From Vanessa cardui (taxonomy: Eukaryota > Arthropoda > Insecta > Lepidoptera > Nymphalidae), in the NCBI RefSeq assembly GCF_905220365.1, contig NC_061134.1, forward strand, positions 6,153,001 through 6,217,000: a stretch of DNA of 64,000 nt. Reading direction: 5' to 3'. Positions 58,901 to 64,000 of this stretch are shown piece after piece (position 1 is the stretch's first letter; each line of letters opens with the position of its first letter). Position numbers and translations under genes: made by a program. A model generated the notes under the pieces. That model was not told the DNA's origin. It saw only the letters and a program-made list of their open reading frames with translations, and ran no database searches.

Positions 58901-61900
58901 TACCATGACAATTACTAGATATACATGCTGCATGCATTTAATTTAGTAATTGCTCTAGCACTACACTATCAATAGTTGCGTTTGCGTTGCACTTGCTTTT
59001 ACCTACTAACTTCAACCAGTCTTTAATATATATGACTTAAAATTAATATATAAAAAATCTTAATATATTGATCTTAATTATTGATAAATCAAGTATCTGA
59101 TAATATCTTTTGAAAATTGTTAAATTACAAGTGCGTTGAGGGATAAAGGAGGACCTAAGAAGACATGGATGGAGTATCATCATCTCTCATACCACTTATG
59201 AGAGATGTGAATGTAAATTAGATGACAACAAATGAGAATCGAAATGCAACCCCTAATAGATTTATACATGGTTAGGGAAAAGAATAATAGGAAAATTGAC
59301 AAAGATAATAAGTTTTATTCAAAATCGAATGTATGTTTAGGTAACATCAGTGCTCATACAAGTGTGAGATTATTAGTAATTCTCAATTAAACTGCGTTGA
59401 TCGAGCGAGGCTCGATCGTGAATAATAACGAAGGCGAAGTGGGGCATAAGTTCATCTATTGTTGTCTCTGTTCTCATACTCTGTTCTCTGGAATTTCAGG
59501 AATCACATGAATGACAATTGACAAATTCTTGATCGCTTATTAATTATAAGATCTTAATAACATAATTAATTTAAGGAACAACGTACAATGATTATATATA
59601 TCTTATAACTTTATGTTTATTACTTAAGAATTTAAATACTTTATGTAAACAAACACACAAACACATACATGCACGTGTTCTGTAATTATGCAATGAAATT
59701 CAAACGGTGATTTCTAAATTTCCACTTTAGTAATAAATTGAAATAAAAATCAAAACGATTGTTATAATGTATTCGAATGTGTGGACATTTGTTATTAAAA
59801 ATAATAATAAAATAAAACGAATTTTAAAGATCTGAAGAATTTTTTATATACCTTAATTATTGTATTTAAAATAAAAACTAGACATCATTTATGTAAAAAA
59901 CTGTACGTAAGCAACATACTGAGGGTAATATGCAAGTTAATAAAGAAGCGTACCTAAGATTGACTAAGACGTCATTTTTCTCTCTTATTTCAGCTTAAAT
60001 GCTCGGCTGTGATTTAATATGTTTAAAAATGGAAGGTAAAAGAAATTCTTACTCCATAACAATGAATATTAAAAATACCTTTGCCGTAAAAATAGCCAGT
60101 AAATTGAGTAAATAAAATGCAGACAAACGCAAAGCTGGGTATGCACTTACGGCTTATCTCTGCAACAACACGCCAACGTTCAGTGTTGCCAATTAAAGTG
60201 TTAGTTTGCCTTTTATTTACAAAATATTACGGTGATTAAAATTGAAAAATATATTTTGTACACATATATTTAGGTATATTTACAGACAATTCTTAAATAT
60301 AAACAGAAAAAATGTAACATGATTATTTTTTAATGCTGTATTAATTAGTTGTTGTTTATCAGATCGCCTCAATTACATTGATATATAGATTAAAAGTATC
60401 GATGTGAGCGAGTTAATTGTATAATTATGTATTTCATACATTTACAGTTCGTTTAAATTAAAGTAAGATTTACAAAAAAAAATAGAATTTATTATTCTCA
60501 TATTTTAAAAGATAGAAATAGTATTTCTATACGCTCTATAAAGGTGAATCTATACTTTCGTTGACACTTTTGTAGATGTACAAAGCTCGCATACAAAGTT
60601 TTAGATATGAGTTATAAATTTGGCAGCTTTCACTGCGCTGGCAATTTCCTTCCTCTAGGCTGTATCTCAACAATTATGCATCATATAAAGGCATTAAATG
60701 CAGCTTACATCCATTCTGGAACTAACTATGAAAGTTTGTGTTCATCCTGAAAAAAATAATACTAAATTTTTAATTTTCTTATCAGTTCAGTTTAACAGAT
60801 TTAAATAAATCGTTTCGATTTCATAAAGTTTATCAGATAATGATCATGTGCATTAAAATTTGTATTTCTTATCTTACATGTTATGTTACAAGACACGCGC
60901 CTGTCAATTAACGAGACCATTCCTACTCTTAAACACAAACATTCACCTTTTTAATCCTTTCAAGCTTTATTAGTATGCAATTGACCCGTAAGCCGTTACA
61001 AACCTCACTCATGAATTGCTTATATTGTGATTTATTCGAAGATGAAAAGCGATATCCGTTTTCGACTCTTAGTCCTTAGGAATAGAGGCTATTATTCTTT
61101 ATCAAGGTGTCAGGTTCGTAGCCTACCGTATATCGCGTGTTTATCTGCACACGCTATGCACTGCCAATTAACCGAGCTTACCTTACGTAAAAAAAACATT
61201 TTGCCGATTGATATAGATTTATGCTTTGGAACGTCCATTATGATATTTAATTATTTTCAATCAAACATCGAGCTAACTAGTTTTGTATGTTGACGTTTTC
61301 AAGTAATTCGTTTATTTGATAAATACAATTAATAATTTGAAAAACGTTCTAATTTCAAATAAATAAAATGTATTTTTTGACCAATATGTTGGTACTTACT
61401 TATTGTGAAAAAGATATTAATTTAAAAACATTTATAAACACTACTTGACTTTTCTGTCAATTAGCTTTTTAATAATCATAAATATATTATTTCATTTATG
61501 TAAATTCTCTATTTTTTATGGTCGAGTGTTTTACTCTTTCAAAATTAATGTTATTGTATATAAACAACTACGATTAATTTCGCACCGTTTCTTAAATATA
61601 AATATAATACGAACTTATATATATATGTGTATCATATATACTATATCTTAATAGTTTGGCATTAGGAGTATTCTTTGCGGTTTATTATGTTATGGTGGTC
61701 GAGAGCTGGGAAGCTCATGCTGTCTGGGCTCTTTTCCACACTCGAAGTCCTTTTGTGCAAATAACAAGCAATTTGTGAATATGTTCGCAAGTTTTGTACT
61801 TGAGAGTTATATTTGTTGGGAAATTTTTAATTGTCTTTTATTCTTTACATTCATGACTTTTCGGACCAACAAAAGATATTACGAAAACTTGGCAATATTG

Positions 61901-62429
61901 CAAAAATTGCTTTTGTCCTATTGTACAAACAAAAACGTTGATTTCGTTTTATTAAATTGAAGTAATAGATATTTACTACCCTTACTTGTTTAGCAGGTCC
62001 TTGTTAAATATTAGTCATCTCTTTCTACCATCATTGATTTGTCATTTGAAAGAAGAACCAGCCACATTTCACTAAGTAAACCCTAAAAAAAATTGTAAAT
62101 ATATTTTTTAAAAGATAAATATTGTAACGCGCTCTACGATATAGTAACAGCTATAAAGCTTTCAATAGGTGTAAACTGTTCACGTTGCGGTTGGTTAAAC
62201 TCTGACGCCGGTTAGATCTGGTAGTCGATAGTGTCTGAACGCTAGTCTGGGACGAATAATTCTGGAAACTTCCGCATGAGTTACGTGCAAGTTTCTAAAT
62301 ATTCTGATTGCATTGTAAATTCTTTAGTGTTGTAATTGCGTTTATATTCAAAACAAATTGAATTCACAGTTATTATAAGATATGTAGATAGATAAAATGT
62401 AAGTATATATAGATGTATATATAGATGTT
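55911..62429. other. Long AT-rich non-coding stretch
   Basis: 6.5 kb without a recognised repeat family or gene. A small hairpin, gatcgag-cgagg-ctcgatc, lies at 59400-59418. A strong acceptor-like tract (tctctcttatttcag) ends at 59994, but all frames after it stop within eight codons. Frames 56857-57048, 57438-57620, 58628-58822, 61027-61293, 61445-61651 and 61775-61960 have no supporting features. Confidence 0.5.
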
Positions 62430-62609
62430 TCGCCGGCGGTTTTTCCGAACTGATACGACATGGGAACCTTCAAGAAAAGAGCGCACTCCTTTCTTAAAGG
62501 CCGGCAACGCACCTGCAAACCCCCTGGTGTTGCAGATGTCCATGGGCGGTGATTGTCACTTTCCATCAGGTGAGCCTACTGCTCGTTTGCCACCTATATC
62601 ATAAAAAAT
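62430..62609 (+). repeat. Repeat family D, copy 4 (longest)
   Basis: 'tcgccggcggtttttccgaa', 'ctgatacgacatgggaacct', 'tcaagaaaagagcgcactcc', 'tttcttaaaggccggcaacg', 'cacctgcaaaccccctggtg', 'ccatgggcggtgattgtcac', 'tttccatcaggtgagcctac' and a 3' 'atcataaaaaatg'. The other three copies are 3' portions of this. The minus-strand frame 62348-62566 is its antisense. Confidence 0.8.
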
Positions 62610-64000
62610 GTACCCTTTCAATTTACTTTTAAGTTATATACGTCTATAATTTGTTCTTTACATCTAATTCAGCGATGACGCCGTTTTGCCTTTTAATCAT
62701 AATTTACAATTACCGTTCAGCTGTGAATGTAACATCTCAAAGGGACTTTATTTTTGCCTCGTTATAATATATATCACTTCTTGGCAACATCTTTTCAGAA
62801 TTCTAAGCAAGTATTGGACGTTGTAAATAAAAAAATATATACTCATTTATTATAATGAATCTTCAACTGGCACAGCTCATTCAGTGGACCATGAATTACG
62901 CCAAAGAAAATCTTTGAGTCTTCAAACGCGAGATAGCGGATGAGAAAAATAGCACAAACGAGATCTCAAATATTCTTTATTACGAAGTAGACTGTTAAAT
63001 TAATCTGATCCGTCTAGACTAAGTTATACACAATTTAGGATATTTAACCTTTAAAAGAAATACGCTCGAATCGTTTCTAACTATTAAATGGTGTTTCTCG
63101 TCGCGTGCTGGACGAAGATACATTAATGTAGGCAGTCCTGTGCTGCCGCCAACAAACAAATTACTGATGCAAACACATCGCCACACGCGAGCCAGCCTTG
63201 AAAGCCTATTCCTTGCTTTGTCAATTTCACTTCTCCATTGCCGTAACGCACTGAACCGATTCATCGAGTAATTTGATAAATGTTGATTATTATTATTGAC
63301 AATGCTAACAAAGTGAGTGACTCACGCTACGCTATAATTCTGTTACGTTCAGCTTGCCTTTGAAATGATAAATGCAGGTCAGGCGGTTGGGTCGGACCCG
63401 ATAAGAGACCTGCGTCACGAATAGTGTACAAAAACACGCACATAACATAGGCACATATGCGGAAAGTATGTTCGTATGTGTGCATCGTTAAATGAATCAG
63501 AGCCGACTGTCATTTTTATTATGACAAATTGTTATTAACATTTTATGAGAACAAATAAAACATATTCAGAGTCCATATTTCAATTGCTTCATATATGTTT
63601 TATTGATGCGTTTCGAGCTGAAAATAACGTTTTATACATCATAATGTATGCTGCCGTAAAACTGATTATAAATTCAGATGGAAAACCATCTAGAAGCAAG
63701 TATAAGTCGCATGTATTTTATACGCGCATTTAAATATATGAATGCTTAGCGTACTCTTATAAATATTTAATTCGGTGTGAGATGCACGTTCGTTGTTGCT
63801 GATTGTTTAACCACCTATATGTAAACGAAGAACTGTTGTGCATTACACATAGTAGCTAAAGTAAATAAGACGTACGGATTAGCTAAATTAAATTATACTG
63901 TTTTTATACCATTTATACGACGGGGATGAAAGGGATCGTAAGACGACATCACTGCGTATAGATATTGACGCTGTAAGATACATAACAAACAAACAACAAC
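62610..64000. other. AT-rich stretch with one GC-richer open frame
   Basis: The minus-strand frame 63019-63264 (81 codons) is less AT-rich than its surroundings and rich in Arg and Leu, but no domain, splice pair or neighbour supports it. The rest, including 63545-63733, shows nothing recognisable. Confidence 0.4.

Noticed and set aside
59970..60037. Strong acceptor tract (ctctcttatttcag) followed by a GTAAAA donor-like site
   Set aside because: All three frames stop within a few codons, so it could only be an untranslated or terminal exon, and nothing else supports it.
63019..63264. 81-codon Arg/Leu-rich minus-strand frame
   Set aside because: No recognised domain, no splice sites and no transcriptional signals. 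The length is within chance for a locally less AT-rich patch.
1..64000. Bacterial operons, CRISPR arrays, phage or viral gene blocks
   Set aside because: No Shine-Dalgarno-linked gene runs, no regularly spaced direct repeats and no viral proteins were seen. The only polymerase is a non-LTR retrotransposon reverse transcriptase.

Overview
This is a window of eukaryotic nuclear DNA, most likely from a lepidopteran (butterfly or moth). The base composition is AT-rich. There are no prokaryote-style gene arrays. The interspersed repeats are of types I recognise from lepidopteran genomes: two tRNA-derived SINE families, several short 3'-end LINE families, a fold-back/MITE-like element and a Helitron-like tail. 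There is also a short interstitial TTAGG/CCTAA insect telomere tract. No complete protein-coding gene is visible. Apart from one retrotransposon, ATG-started frames of 60-117 codons are at chance level for this length and composition. The window reads as an intergenic region or the inside of a very large intron.

The clearest coding feature is at 18.4-20.4 kb: a 5'-truncated, GC-rich non-LTR retrotransposon of the R1 group on the minus strand. It has a recognisable reverse transcriptase (YADD box), a CCHC-type zinc finger and a poly(A) tail. It is dead: truncated, with one in-frame stop and one out-of-frame deletion. It landed inside a tRNA-derived SINE and made a 14-bp target-site duplication. 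A fragment of a related 3' UTR lies at 28.5 kb.

Layout. 1-10 kb: sparse, with LINE-end fragments, a candidate minus-strand 88-nt exon (2104-2191) and the first SINE. 10-16 kb: dense short repeats (families A, C, D, G, K, N). 18.3-20.4 kb: SINE interrupted by the R1-type LINE. 21-36 kb: MITE-like element, repeats F and G, LINE ends, a Helitron-like piece and a large fold-back. 36-43 kb: SINE families A and B, family C, and an unexplained 61-codon open frame. 44.3-45.1 kb: a CpG-rich, promoter-like island with a perfect NRF-1/Ewg palindrome, followed by a leader-like segment and a splice-donor match. This is the best candidate for a transcription start. 45.5-51.7 kb: three weak-to-moderate candidate exons on the plus strand, the best being the GC-rich 105-nt one at 51603-51707. 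52-64 kb: mostly featureless AT-rich DNA with a few repeats.

If the 44.4-kb island is a promoter, the downstream DNA would be the first introns of a plus-strand gene. That is inference, because the candidate exons do not join into one consistent frame. Repeat family letters (A-N) are my own labels from comparing copies within the window. I did not use any library names.
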